Assembly: GCA_036268455.1 (NCBI GenBank)
Contig: DATAUD010000099.1
Coordinates: 39,706-103,705, forward strand
DNA: 64,000 nucleotides
Direction: 5' to 3'
Source of the DNA: DATAUD01 sp036268455
GTDB lineage: Bacteria; Verrucomicrobiota; Verrucomicrobiia; Limisphaerales; Palsa-1400
In this document: piece by piece, positions 53,426 through 62,170 of the stretch
How the letters are laid out: each line of letters starts with the position of its first letter
How positions within the stretch are numbered: the stretch's first letter is position 1
The notes under the pieces: generated by a model
Told to the model about the DNA's origin: nothing
Databases searched by the model: none
What the model saw: only the letters and a program-made list of their open reading frames with translations
Program-made: the position numbers and the translations under genes

Positions 53426-54886
53426 CTACAAGAGCTTGATCTGCATTTGCTCTTTTTCCAAACCTTCCGTCAAACCTTCAAGACGTGCGCGGCGGCGCTC
53501 TATGATGTGCTTGTCCACTTGCGGGTCATACGGCACGGGATATTCGCCATTGTAACACGCCATGCAGAAGGATTCCCGCGGGAGGTCGGTCGCCCGCACC
53601 ATGCCGTCCTCGGACAAATAACCAAGCGAGTCGGCGTTGAGGTAGCGGCGAATTTCGTCGATGCTGTTGTTGGCGGCCATCAATTTGCTGCGGTCGGGAA
53701 AGTCGATTCCGTAAACGCACGGATTCATGTGCGGAGGGCAACTGACAAGGACGTGGACTTCCTTCGCGCCGGCTTCTTTTAAATTGTTGACGCGAGCTTT
53801 GCAGGTGGTGCCCCGCACGATCGAGTCGTCCACGACGATGACGCGCTTGCCTTTGACCAATTCGGTGATGAGGTTGAGTTTGACGCGGACATTGAAATCG
53901 CGGATGAGCTGCGAAGGTTGAAGAAAACTCCGGCCGACGTAGTGGTTTCGCACGAAAGCCATTTCATAGGGGATGCCCGATTCCAGCGAATAGCCCAGCG
54001 CGGCGCAATTTCCACTGTCGGGGACGGGCACCACCAAGTCCGCCTGCAAAGGATGTTCGCGGGCCAATTCGCGGCCCATTTGAACGCGGACTTTGTAAAC
54101 GTTGCGATTGGCGATGTTGCTGTCGGGCCGGGCGAAATAGACGTATTCGAAGATGCAAAAGGCGCGGTCCACATGGGCGGGGAAGGCTTGCATGAAGCGC
54201 GGGCCGTCTTTGTCGATGATGACGATTTCGCCCGGCTCGATTTCGCGCTCGAATTTGGCGGAGATCAGGTCGAGGGCGCAACTTTCGCTGGCGAGAACCC
54301 AGCCGTCACCAAGGCGGCCAAGGCACAAGGGGCGAAAACCGAAAGGATCGCGCAGGCCGATCAATTCGCGCTCGGTCATAATCGCGAGGGAATAGGCGCC
54401 TTCGAGCCGGCGGACAGTTTGGAGAAGGCTGTTCTCGCTGCTGTCGCCGGAGGGCTGCGAAAGAAGGTGAAGGACGATTTCGCTATCGACGGTGGTGGTG
54501 AAAATGGCGCCGCGATCTTCGAGCTCCTCGCGCAATTTGGCGGCGTTGGTGAGGTTGCCGTTGTGTGCGACGGCGATCTGGCCGCGTTTGCTATCGCCGA
54601 CGAGCGGTTGGGCGTTGCGCAAGTGGGAGGAGCCTGTGGTGGAATAGCGTGTGTGGCCGATTGCCATGTTGCCGGGAAGTTCGGCGAGGACCTTTGCGTT
54701 GAAAATCTGGGAGACGAGCCCCATGCGTTTGTGGTCGTAGAATTGATTGCCGTCGCACGAGACGATGCCGGCGCTCTCCTGGCCGCGATGCTGCAAGGCG
54801 TAGAGGCCGTAATAGGTCAGCTCGGCGGCGTTGGGATGGCCAAAGACGCCGAAGACGCCACAGTAATGTTTTGGGTAAATCTGCAT
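53426..54886 (-). CDS. purF: Amidophosphoribosyltransferase
   Basis: 486 residues. It makes phosphoribosylamine from PRPP and glutamine, the first step of purine synthesis. Cys9 (after MQIYPKHY) is the likely N-terminal nucleophile once a short propeptide is removed, as in the B. subtilis enzyme. VIVVDDSIVRGTTC is the PRPP loop (about 345-358). Cysteines near 245, 390, 440 and 443 (AFCIFEY, NPCVYG, FCMAC) match the four iron-sulfur ligands of the Bacillus type. It is convergent with the aminopeptidase gene, two bases apart. Confidence 0.95.
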   Translation of the reverse strand: MQIYPKHYCGVFGVFGHPNAAELTYYGLYALQHRGQESAGIVSCDGNQFYDHKRMGLVSQIFNAKVLAELPGNMAIGHTRYSTTGSSHLRNAQPLVGDSKRGQIAVAHNGNLTNAAKLREELEDRGAIFTTTVDSEIVLHLLSQPSGDSSENSLLQTVRRLEGAYSLAIMTERELIGLRDPFGFRPLCLGRLGDGWVLASESCALDLISAKFEREIEPGEIVIIDKDGPRFMQAFPAHVDRAFCIFEYVYFARPDSNIANRNVYKVRVQMGRELAREHPLQADLVVPVPDSGNCAALGYSLESGIPYEMAFVRNHYVGRSFLQPSQLIRDFNVRVKLNLITELVKGKRVIVVDDSIVRGTTCKARVNNLKEAGAKEVHVLVSCPPHMNPCVYGIDFPDRSKLMAANNSIDEIRRYLNADSLGYLSEDGMVRATDLPRESFCMACYNGEYPVPYDPQVDKHIIERRRARLEGLTEGLEKEQMQIKLL

Positions 54887-54959
54887 CAGTCGCGCGCCAG
54901 CATACGGGCGTTATCGGGTGGGCGCAAATGATAAGAGCCGTTTAAAAAAGTTTGGAGCC

Positions 54960-55754
54960 TTATTGCAATTGGCCGAAGGAAATGACCTGGATGTCGGGTT
55001 GGGTGGAGAGATAGCCGGCCAATTCATGGAGGGCGGCGATAAAAGGCTCGTCGGGCCGGCCATCGCGAAAATATTCCCACCAGTGCGTCACAAGGACGGT
55101 CAGGGGGCGGTTTTGAAGATGTTCGACAATCGTGCTGAGGATGGTTTGCGGAGGGCGGTGGCGTGAAAGGATGCAGCCGGGATGGGAAAGAAGAATCGCG
55201 CGGCCTCGGCGCCAATGCGGGGCGCGGCGCAATTTGCGCATCGCGTAACCTGGCCACCACGAGAAAGGCACACGGCGCAATTCAAACCAGCCGGTGGACA
55301 GCACACGAAAACGTTCGGCAACCTCCATCATGCTGGCGCGGGAAAGTTTGTCGTGCGGGGCGACGAATGTGTTGGGGCGCGGGAAACCGGCTTGCAGCAA
55401 GGCCTCTGTTCCGCGCTCGAGCCGTTCGGCGGCGGCGGCGCGCGGCAAGGCGTCGAACTCGAGGGGCTGATGGTGGCATCCATGCTGGACAATCTGGTAG
55501 CCGGAATTTTCACGAAGATAACCGACAAGCCTGGGATTCGCGGCGATGGGCTTGGTCGGAGCGGTTTCGCCATTGCGCCAATATAAAAATTCTTCGATCT
55601 CACCAGCGGGCGTCCGGGCATCGGTGGCGACTTCCGGGATCGTCGCCAGATTGACGGGCAAGCCGCGATTCAGGAACGGCCGGTAAAGCCGCTCCAGACA
55701 ATCGACGGGCGTCAGCGCATTGGTGTCGTCGTCGCGGAGGATTACGTGGCGCAT
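54960..55754 (-). CDS. Polysaccharide deacetylase family protein
   Basis: 264 residues. The metal site shows an N-terminal RDDDT (residues 7-11) and a later QHGCHHQP (about 110-118), the usual Asp and His-x-x-x-His arrangement in a modified form. LLSHPGC and LTVLVTHWWEYF follow. It may deacetylate a surface glycan or act on an N-acyl sugar. No signal peptide was seen. Its start overlaps the GT4 stop by 13 bases, at the end of a polysaccharide cluster. Confidence 0.82.
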   Translation of the reverse strand: MRHVILRDDDTNALTPVDCLERLYRPFLNRGLPVNLATIPEVATDARTPAGEIEEFLYWRNGETAPTKPIAANPRLVGYLRENSGYQIVQHGCHHQPLEFDALPRAAAAERLERGTEALLQAGFPRPNTFVAPHDKLSRASMMEVAERFRVLSTGWFELRRVPFSWWPGYAMRKLRRAPHWRRGRAILLSHPGCILSRHRPPQTILSTIVEHLQNRPLTVLVTHWWEYFRDGRPDEPFIAALHELAGYLSTQPDIQVISFGQLQ

Positions 55755-56989
55755 CGCTTTTCCTCGATCAACTGTTCGTAAAGCTTTTTAAGGCGGCCGG
55801 CCAGCGCGCCCAAACTGAATTCCTGGCTGACGTTGGCGCCGCGATGGGCCATGGAGCGGGCGAGGGATTTGTCTGTAAGGGCGACATTTAGCGCGCCGTG
55901 GAACTCCTGCGGCCGCTCCAACGAAAAAAGCCATCCGTTTTCGCTGTGGCGAATGAGCGCGGACGGCCCCGAAGTGCGGCTGGACAAAACGACGGAGCCG
56001 GCGGCCCACGCCTCAAGGACGACCAGGCCGAAAGTTTCCGACACCGACGGGAGAACGACCGCCGCGGCTTGCTGAAGAAGCCCGATCAACCGGGGATCGT
56101 TCGGCGGAAGGCCGCCTGTCAATATAACGCGATCGCGAAGGCCAAGGGCTTCGATTTTGCGGGCGATCAATTCGCCGTAAGGTTCGTCGGTGCAAGCGCC
56201 GGCAAGCACCAACACGGCCCACGGATGTTTCTGGAAGAGGGTTTGCGCCTGATCAAGCAGCCACGCCTGATTTTTTATCGGATCAATCCGGCCCACGCAA
56301 AGGAGAACCTGGCGGCCAAAAATTTCCGGGAAGGCGGCGCGCGCGGTATCGCGATGGTCCTTTTGATACAGTTCCACCGGGACGCCGTGAGGCTGCACGA
56401 CCACGCGTTTTTTGGGGTGGTCAGCGCGCAGAAGCGCGGCCTCTTTTTCATTGCACGTGATGATCGCGTCGGCGTCGCGAAAGAGATGGCGCGCCCCGAC
56501 AAGCCAGCCGAATAACCGCCCCCATTCCCAGCCGCCAACGCAAGGAGCGTTGAATTCCTCGCGCACCTTGCCGGGCAAATCCAGGACGCCCCCATGAATC
56601 GAGACGACGAACGGAATGCCGCGACGCCGGGCGACAGTGCGGGCAATTCCACCGATGCGGCCAAGCGCGTGGGAATGGATCAGGGCAGCGCCCTTCTCCC
56701 GCCATAAGGAGGAAGCCAAATCGAACGACATGAGGTTGCCGCCAATGGACACCAACTGCCGCCGGCGTTGTGGGGAAATCCCGACGACCGGGACGAAGGC
56801 GCGGAAGCGTTTGACGGCGCAACCGGAACGGCTCAATGGATCGCTTGCGGATGTTTTCTCCAAACGTGGACAATAAGCGACGGTATCGACGCCCTGTTCG
56901 CGCAGGCCGGAGCAAAGGCGCTCGATGGCGGTTTCGGTGCCGCCCCATTCGACCGGGTTCAATTTTCGGAGGACGTGGACCGTTCTCAT
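55742..56989 (-). CDS. Glycosyltransferase family 4 (GT-B)
   Basis: 415 residues. The N-terminus has a GT4 acceptor half (HVLRKLNPVEWGGTE) and the C-terminus a nucleotide-sugar half with GRIDPIKNQ, LAGACTDEPYG and PSVSETFGLVVLEAWAAG, where the glutamate of the EX7E motif is seen. It adds a hexose or similar sugar to a lipid-linked or polysaccharide acceptor. It overlaps the O-antigen ligase stop by four bases (ATGA) and the deacetylase start by 13 bases, giving tight coupling in the surface glycan cluster. Confidence 0.88.
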   Translation of the reverse strand: MRTVHVLRKLNPVEWGGTETAIERLCSGLREQGVDTVAYCPRLEKTSASDPLSRSGCAVKRFRAFVPVVGISPQRRRQLVSIGGNLMSFDLASSLWREKGAALIHSHALGRIGGIARTVARRRGIPFVVSIHGGVLDLPGKVREEFNAPCVGGWEWGRLFGWLVGARHLFRDADAIITCNEKEAALLRADHPKKRVVVQPHGVPVELYQKDHRDTARAAFPEIFGRQVLLCVGRIDPIKNQAWLLDQAQTLFQKHPWAVLVLAGACTDEPYGELIARKIEALGLRDRVILTGGLPPNDPRLIGLLQQAAAVVLPSVSETFGLVVLEAWAAGSVVLSSRTSGPSALIRHSENGWLFSLERPQEFHGALNVALTDKSLARSMAHRGANVSQEFSLGALAGRLKKLYEQLIEEKRCAT

Positions 56990-58434
56990 GTGGGCACGCT
57001 TTCCATTTCCTCCAGATCGGCGGCGGCGGGTTCGATTTCTTCAACCGGCTCCTCTTGGGCTTTCTTTTTCAAAAAGTAGAGGGCGGCCAGCGCGCCCAGC
57101 AGGACGTGAAAAACACAGTAGATGGGCGATTGCCGAAAAACCCATTCAGTGAGGCTTTGGAGGAAAATTCCCAGGAAGCCAAAAAAGAATCCCACAGCCA
57201 TGCGGCGCATTGGATCGGGCGTCCGAGGCCAGAGAAAACTTGCGCCCATTTGAAACCAGCGAAGCCAGAGCCACACAAAAAAAATCAGCCCCGGTATGCC
57301 TAATTCGCCGGCGGTCAAGGCAGCCAGGCAATGCGCCGGGGCGGCTTGCGCTTCGTCCACGTCGCTGCCGGACGGTATGACGGTGCTCGGTTCCTTGTCA
57401 GTGCCGCGGTAAGGCACGAAGCGGTACCCGAGTTTGGGGCCGTATTTGTTGCTCGCCCAGAAAGACCAGTTGTTCAACCCGACGCCCAGCCATTGTTCAT
57501 CCACCATCGCTTCAGCCACGCGAATATAATAACCGCGCCCCAGGTTGTGGTGGTGTCCGTATTCCTCCGCCAATGTGGAGGAGTCGAACCGCGATTTGAG
57601 GGTCTTCCACGATTTCGCGGTAATTCCAACGGCTCCGAGGATAACGAGAAGGCAAATCGCGATTTTTTTCGGGGTGATTCGATAGGAAACCGTTGTCAGC
57701 GCGCAGCCCGCGAGAACAATTGCCAGGATCACAACGCCGGCCCGTGAAATGGTGAGGATTTCGCCAATACAGGCAAGTCCAATCCCCGCGGCGCAAAGCG
57801 CCTTGAGTGTCGCCGGGAAACGGGAGTTGAGGGCGGCGACCAGCACCGGGGCCGTCATGACTATAAAAACAGAAAGGCTGTTGGAATCATCAATCGTTCC
57901 GGGCACTCGATCGATGCCATAGACATAACGCTGTTTGATGGCCAGCAAACCTTCGTAGCAAACCAGCGCCGCCAGGGAATACATGAGCAGGCGAAGCTCG
58001 CGTTCGCCGCGCAAATAATAGGCGATGGCCAGAACCAGCACGAATCCCCGCGCCATTCTGAAAAGTTCAAAATATCCGAACAGCCGAGGCTCGTTCACGG
58101 CAACGTTGAAACACGCATAAAAGAAGAACAGCAGCATCGGAGCGAGCGAAGCCGGCCAAAACAAGCGGAACCCGTCGCGGCGCGGCCTGAGAATCGAACT
58201 GACCAGAAGGCTGAACGCCATGATGTCGAGCACCGAAAACTCAAAGCCTCGCGAGGTGCCGCGATACCATTCGCGGCTGACGAAATTCACGTCCCAAAGC
58301 TCGATCACCGGCCCCATGAAAACCAGAAGGATGAAAAATAAATCGCGCACCCGCCGGGAAAAACAGGCCGCGATACTCCCACCGACCAATGCAGCCGGAA
58401 TTACCGTGAATCCAAATACTGCCTTGAAGCCCAT
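56986..58434 (-). CDS. O-antigen ligase/polymerase-like membrane protein
   Basis: 482 residues with about 10 to 12 hydrophobic segments and a large periplasmic loop near residues 280-350 (LGRGYYIRVAEAMVDEQW, VGLNNW, SGSDVDEAQAAPAHC). This is the layout of Wzy_C/WaaL O-antigen ligases and polymerases. DDSNSLSVFIVM in a helix region also fits. It would join or polymerise glycan units in the periplasm. It overlaps the GT4 gene by four bases. The last 20 residues are acidic and not part of the membrane core. Ligase or polymerase cannot be decided. Confidence 0.82.
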   Translation of the reverse strand: MGFKAVFGFTVIPAALVGGSIAACFSRRVRDLFFILLVFMGPVIELWDVNFVSREWYRGTSRGFEFSVLDIMAFSLLVSSILRPRRDGFRLFWPASLAPMLLFFFYACFNVAVNEPRLFGYFELFRMARGFVLVLAIAYYLRGERELRLLMYSLAALVCYEGLLAIKQRYVYGIDRVPGTIDDSNSLSVFIVMTAPVLVAALNSRFPATLKALCAAGIGLACIGEILTISRAGVVILAIVLAGCALTTVSYRITPKKIAICLLVILGAVGITAKSWKTLKSRFDSSTLAEEYGHHHNLGRGYYIRVAEAMVDEQWLGVGLNNWSFWASNKYGPKLGYRFVPYRGTDKEPSTVIPSGSDVDEAQAAPAHCLAALTAGELGIPGLIFFVWLWLRWFQMGASFLWPRTPDPMRRMAVGFFFGFLGIFLQSLTEWVFRQSPIYCVFHVLLGALAALYFLKKKAQEEPVEEIEPAAADLEEMESVPT

Positions 58435-58462
58435 ATCAAATCGAACGCGGGCCGCCCGGCAT

Positions 58463-59092
58463 TCAGTAAAAATAAACGTCGGCGCTGGTCACGCCCGGCC
58501 GGCCCGGCCCCACGCTCCGAAATATCCGGTAATACTCAGCGCCGTTGTTTTCGTGCAATTCAGGGTAGCGCCACGAATCGTCAACAATAATGATGCCGCC
58601 CTTCTTGATGCGCGTTTCCGCTTTTTGAAAACAAATCGGCCGGATGCGTGTCCATTCCTCGCTGCCGTCCACGACGATGACATCAAACCGTTCGTCCGGG
58701 ATGGCGTGAAGATAGGCGGATTTTTCAAAACCGACCGGGTTTTTGAAATCAAACGGGCACAGCTTCAGCGTGACATTGTCGATGGTTTTCTGTTCCAGGC
58801 GCGCCGAAACCAGTTTGAACCACTCGGTGTTGTCCTCGATGGAAAAAACGCTGCTGACGCGGCGCGCAAAAAACAGGGTTGATCCCCCTGAGCCGTACTC
58901 GCAAACATTCATGTGCGGCTCCAAAAACTCCTCCAGAAAATCGATTGCGGCGTAGGAAAACCAGGGCAATTCGAGGTCGGCGGGGGTTTTGCGTCCGAGG
59001 ACGTTGTGGGCGATTGTTCGCGGCATGTATTGCGGATGGACACAGAGGTCCGCCACAACTCTGCCGATTTTCTGAGGAATGGTGCCTTTCAT
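58463..59092 (-). CDS. SAM-dependent methyltransferase-like protein
   Basis: 209 residues. VCEYGSGGSTLFFA (64-77) is a class I motif I, with VFSIEDN and then IIIVDDSW as later core strands; DVIVVDGSEEW is a further core strand. The fold is the Rossmann-like methyltransferase type related to TylF/FkbM. The start MKGTIPQKIG at 59092 is chosen because a longer frame to 59140 lies in the GT2 gene. It sits between GT2 and the O-antigen ligase gene, so a sugar O-methyl modification is possible. Confidence 0.75.
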   Translation of the reverse strand: MKGTIPQKIGRVVADLCVHPQYMPRTIAHNVLGRKTPADLELPWFSYAAIDFLEEFLEPHMNVCEYGSGGSTLFFARRVSSVFSIEDNTEWFKLVSARLEQKTIDNVTLKLCPFDFKNPVGFEKSAYLHAIPDERFDVIVVDGSEEWTRIRPICFQKAETRIKKGGIIIVDDSWRYPELHENNGAEYYRIFRSVGPGRPGVTSADVYFY

Positions 59093-59097
59093 AAATT

Positions 59098-60216
59098 TTA
59101 TTTCGATTCCACCAAACCCTGGCGTTTTGCCTGGGGCCAATAATCAGTGCAGCCCGCCTTCAGCGCTTCATACGCGAAAAAGCCGGAGATGACCGCCACA
59201 AACCATTTGGCCGCGGCGGCCGGAAAACAAATCACGCGCTGGGCGACATTCAATTTTCGCAACCGTTGAAAACCCAGGCCGGTCATCCCGGGATAGAGAC
59301 GCCACCGCGAACGCGTCCGTTGCAAATGTTCCTGGATAAGCTTCTTCAGCCACGCGGGATCGGCGTTGTCATTGCCGGCGAGGGTTTCTCCCGCGCGCTC
59401 GCGCTCGCAAAGCGGCCGCGCCTTCAAATACTTGTCAATTACAATATGGACAATGGTCTGCCCGATGATCTGCCGTTTCTGATTCCGAATAATGGCCCTC
59501 GGCGAAATGTAAGATTCGAACGTGTGCTCGGCTCCTTCCGCCAACCGGATGCGTCCAGCGACCGGCGGGCGCGTGAGAAAATCCGTGCACACGAGGGTTT
59601 TTATAAAGCCGTCCTCGCACGCGGCGAGGTCCTTTGGAAGGTAAATGTTTCGGACCACCCCCGCGCGAATGCAGTAAAGCTGCCCGCACAATTGCGCGTC
59701 CGCCGAAGTCGTCAACCGGGCCGTGGCCAGCGAGAGACGTTCCCAGATTGATTTGCGTTGCTTGAACAAAATGTCCTTGCAAGGCCGGTCCACCGCCACG
59801 CTGGCCTCCTGGTCATTCTCCAACGCCGAGAACATCGCCCACAACGACTCCGGCCGATGAATGAGAATATCCGCATCCATCATGAAAAGGTATTGCGCGT
59901 CCCGGGCGGAAATCGAATGCACGAATTGGTTCCACGCGTTGACCTTTCCCCGCTGAGTTAAATCAACGACGCGCGCGGAAAAGGCATTTTTGTAGCGATG
60001 GTTGCGGGACTGCGCCAGGAATATTTCCGTCGCAACCTCCGCCGTGCGGTCCGTGCAGCCGTTGGCGACGCACACAATCTCGCATCGCCAATGTCGAAGG
60101 CTGAACTTGCGGAACAGAGTTTGTTGGAAAAGAGAAGCGAGAGTGGCGCGCAGCGCCTTTTCCTCGTTCCATGCGATTATGCCGATGGCAACTTTTATGA
60201 TGGGCGCGGTCTGCAT
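59098..60216 (-). CDS. Glycosyltransferase family 2
   Basis: 372 residues of the GT-A fold. AIGIIAWNEEKALRATLASLF is the nucleotide-binding start (written as IGIIAWNEE and LRATLASLF), VANGCTDRT follows, and FMMDADILIHR contains the metal DXD (about 112-116). AACEDGFI lies in the acceptor region. A hydrophobic segment near residues 335-355 suggests membrane association. It probably begins glycan assembly in this cluster, as it is the first gene of the minus-strand run. Confidence 0.87.
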   Translation of the reverse strand: MQTAPIIKVAIGIIAWNEEKALRATLASLFQQTLFRKFSLRHWRCEIVCVANGCTDRTAEVATEIFLAQSRNHRYKNAFSARVVDLTQRGKVNAWNQFVHSISARDAQYLFMMDADILIHRPESLWAMFSALENDQEASVAVDRPCKDILFKQRKSIWERLSLATARLTTSADAQLCGQLYCIRAGVVRNIYLPKDLAACEDGFIKTLVCTDFLTRPPVAGRIRLAEGAEHTFESYISPRAIIRNQKRQIIGQTIVHIVIDKYLKARPLCERERAGETLAGNDNADPAWLKKLIQEHLQRTRSRWRLYPGMTGLGFQRLRKLNVAQRVICFPAAAAKWFVAVISGFFAYEALKAGCTDYWPQAKRQGLVESK

Positions 60217-60292
60217 TACTTCGAGAGGCTATTGCGATGCGCGTTTTCGAGGTAGTGGGGAAATACCTAAATAGCGGTGATAGAATACCCCA

Positions 60293-61405
60293 TTATTGCT
60301 GGCTGACCCGGTAGAATCGTTGCTGGTCCGTCGCCGATGAGTCGGTCAAAGTCATCGTGCCGCCCGTGCCAGGAACCGGATCCAGCGTGGACCAATTGCC
60401 GTTCAGCGCGGTCTTGTATTGGAGCGTGTAAGTGACGCCATTTTGCGACGGGAATGAAACGGTGAAATTGTCGCCGACCCACGCCGGATTCAACAGCAGG
60501 ACTCCCGAAAACGAAATCCCTCCCGCTCCCACCAGCGCCGCGCTATAACTCCATCCAGCCGCGATTGCCTCGACGCCGCCAAGACCCGCTGGCACAATCC
60601 CCTCACCCGATTGGTTGGCGCCCCAAGCGACGACCTTTCCGCCATTGAGCAAAGCCAAACTGTGATACTCACCGGCCGCAATTCCCACAACATTGCTCAG
60701 GCCCGAAGGCAAAGCAGGATAAGACCCCCATGCCGTAACTGTGCCGTTGGAGGTCAGCGCAAGAACATATTCCGTGTTCGCCGCGAGCGCGCTGACACCC
60801 TCCAGGCCGGCCGGGACATTCGTTTGACCGGCGTCGTCGATCCCCCACGCCACCACGGAGCCGTTGGTCATGAGCGCCAGGCTGAAATTTCCAGCGGCGA
60901 AAATCGATTTCGCGTTTTGCGCGCGTGCCGGAACATTAGCTTGACACCACGCGTCCGAACCCCAGGCCACGACAGTGCCGTTGGATTCCAGCGCCAGCGC
61001 GTGAGCGTGGCCGGCGGAAATCGCGACGACGTTGGTCAACCCTGGAGGAATATCACCCTGCCCGGAATCATCCGTGCCCCACGCGATCACCGTCCCGTTG
61101 CTATTAAGCGCAAGACTAAAAAAATCGCCGGCGGCGACAGCCTGGATATTCGAGAGACCGGCGGGCACGTCGCACTCGCCGTCGATGTCCCAGCCCCATG
61201 CGACAACCGTGCCGTCGCTTTTCAACGCCAGGGTGTGATCGACCGAACACGAGATGGCCGTGATGTTGCTGACACTCAAAAATAAATTCGTCTGGCCGGC
61301 CCCCCAATTCGTGACGCTCCCCGTCAGCGCGCGGGCGCGCGGAGAAATTAGAGTTAGAGTTGCCCAGGCTGCTGTCACGCCGAGAGAAGCGGTCGTTAGT
61401 TTCAT
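60293..61405 (-). CDS. Secreted RCC1/ATS1-like beta-propeller protein
   Basis: 370 residues with a signal peptide (about 1-26, ending RARA). Residues 30-290 hold seven blades of a 39-residue repeat, ALxSNGTVVAWGxD, with GQxxVPAGLSNVVAIAAG. This resembles RCC1/alpha-tubulin suppressor repeats but is shorter. The last 60 or so residues are the shared C-terminal module (YTLQYKTALNGNWSTL, GTGGTMTLTD, QRFYRV). The start MKLTTASLGV at 61405 is the Met before the signal peptide; the frame extends upstream to 61597 without one. The function is unknown; it is perhaps a surface binding protein. Confidence 0.86.
   Translation of the reverse strand: MKLTTASLGVTAAWATLTLISPRARALTGSVTNWGAGQTNLFLSVSNITAISCSVDHTLALKSDGTVVAWGWDIDGECDVPAGLSNIQAVAAGDFFSLALNSNGTVIAWGTDDSGQGDIPPGLTNVVAISAGHAHALALESNGTVVAWGSDAWCQANVPARAQNAKSIFAAGNFSLALMTNGSVVAWGIDDAGQTNVPAGLEGVSALAANTEYVLALTSNGTVTAWGSYPALPSGLSNVVGIAAGEYHSLALLNGGKVVAWGANQSGEGIVPAGLGGVEAIAAGWSYSAALVGAGGISFSGVLLLNPAWVGDNFTVSFPSQNGVTYTLQYKTALNGNWSTLDPVPGTGGTMTLTDSSATDQQRFYRVSQQ
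60540..61330 (-). repeat. In-frame 117-base repeats encoding the RCC1-like blades
   Basis: Repeated in-frame units of about 117 bases encode the 39-residue blade, with each copy of TVVAWG recognisable as cccaxgcgac patterns on the plus strand. The frame is kept and copies are diverged, so this is a protein repeat. Confidence 0.7.
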
Positions 61406-61536
61406 AAGTGGAGTGTCTTTATAGCTTTTGTTCGGTCTCAACAAGGGAGGTGAAAACCTCGGTAGGCGCGCATTCCGCCAATTTTCGGATAAACACCCTA
61501 TAGAAGAGTAGTGCCGGCCGCGTATTGTCACTGAGC

Positions 61537-62163
61537 ATGAAAAATGAAAACTTTCTATTCGCCATACTGATCGCCGCCCTCGCATCGGCGGCGCCACGCG
61601 CCACCGCGCAACAAGTTAATTATTCCGAATATCAATGGATATTTCATGGCATGGAATACGAAACCAACGCCGCCGGAAATATCGTCGGGACGCCAATCAC
61701 CGATCAGACCCTTCTCGCGGACCGCGCCGCCGAGGGCGGAATCACCGACTTGAGCACCGTTGCGATTGTCTATCACATCGGCGGCGCCGCGCCGAACGGA
61801 GGCAACCCGCCCTGGGATACAATCGACATCATCAACGCCACCAATGGCGCGTTTCTTACCACCGAATTCGGACTCTATTACGGGTCGGATGGCCAATACG
61901 ACCGGACGGCGGTCACCAATGCGACTTCAACCGAGGAAAGGCGCATTGATTACCTGTACACTTTCAACAATTCGGGCTATACCATCAACGCCTCGGATTC
62001 GATCGGCGCGGCGATCATAACAAAACGCTTTCTGAACGATGGATCGGGAAATACCAATACCATCATAGACGGCTCATTTGCGTGGGACGCCCTGCCGCAC
62101 GGCACAAACATCGTTCCCATTGTTTGCACCGGCACCTTTACTCTCGGAAAACCTCTATTCTAG
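61537..62163 (+). CDS. Hypothetical secreted protein
   Basis: 208 residues with a signal peptide (about 1-25, ending ATA). The mature part has no motif I recognise. It is rich in Thr, Asn, Gly and Tyr (YEYQWIFHGMEYE-like start: NYSEYQWIFHGMEY; then GLYYGSDGQYDRT) and looks like a beta-sandwich. One cysteine (IVCTG) is near the C-terminus and the C-terminal FYRV-type module is absent. It is divergent from the RCC1-like gene and followed 7 bases later by the gingipain-like gene, perhaps one transcript. Confidence 0.7.
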   Translation: MKNENFLFAILIAALASAAPRATAQQVNYSEYQWIFHGMEYETNAAGNIVGTPITDQTLLADRAAEGGITDLSTVAIVYHIGGAAPNGGNPPWDTIDIINATNGAFLTTEFGLYYGSDGQYDRTAVTNATSTEERRIDYLYTFNNSGYTINASDSIGAAIITKRFLNDGSGNTNTIIDGSFAWDALPHGTNIVPIVCTGTFTLGKPLF

Positions 62164-62170
62164 GCCGCCC

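Noticed and set aside
61447..61460. Short hairpin GAGGT-GAAA-ACCTC between the RCC1-like and hypothetical genes
   Set aside because: A five-base stem in a divergent region is too weak to call a terminator or operator.
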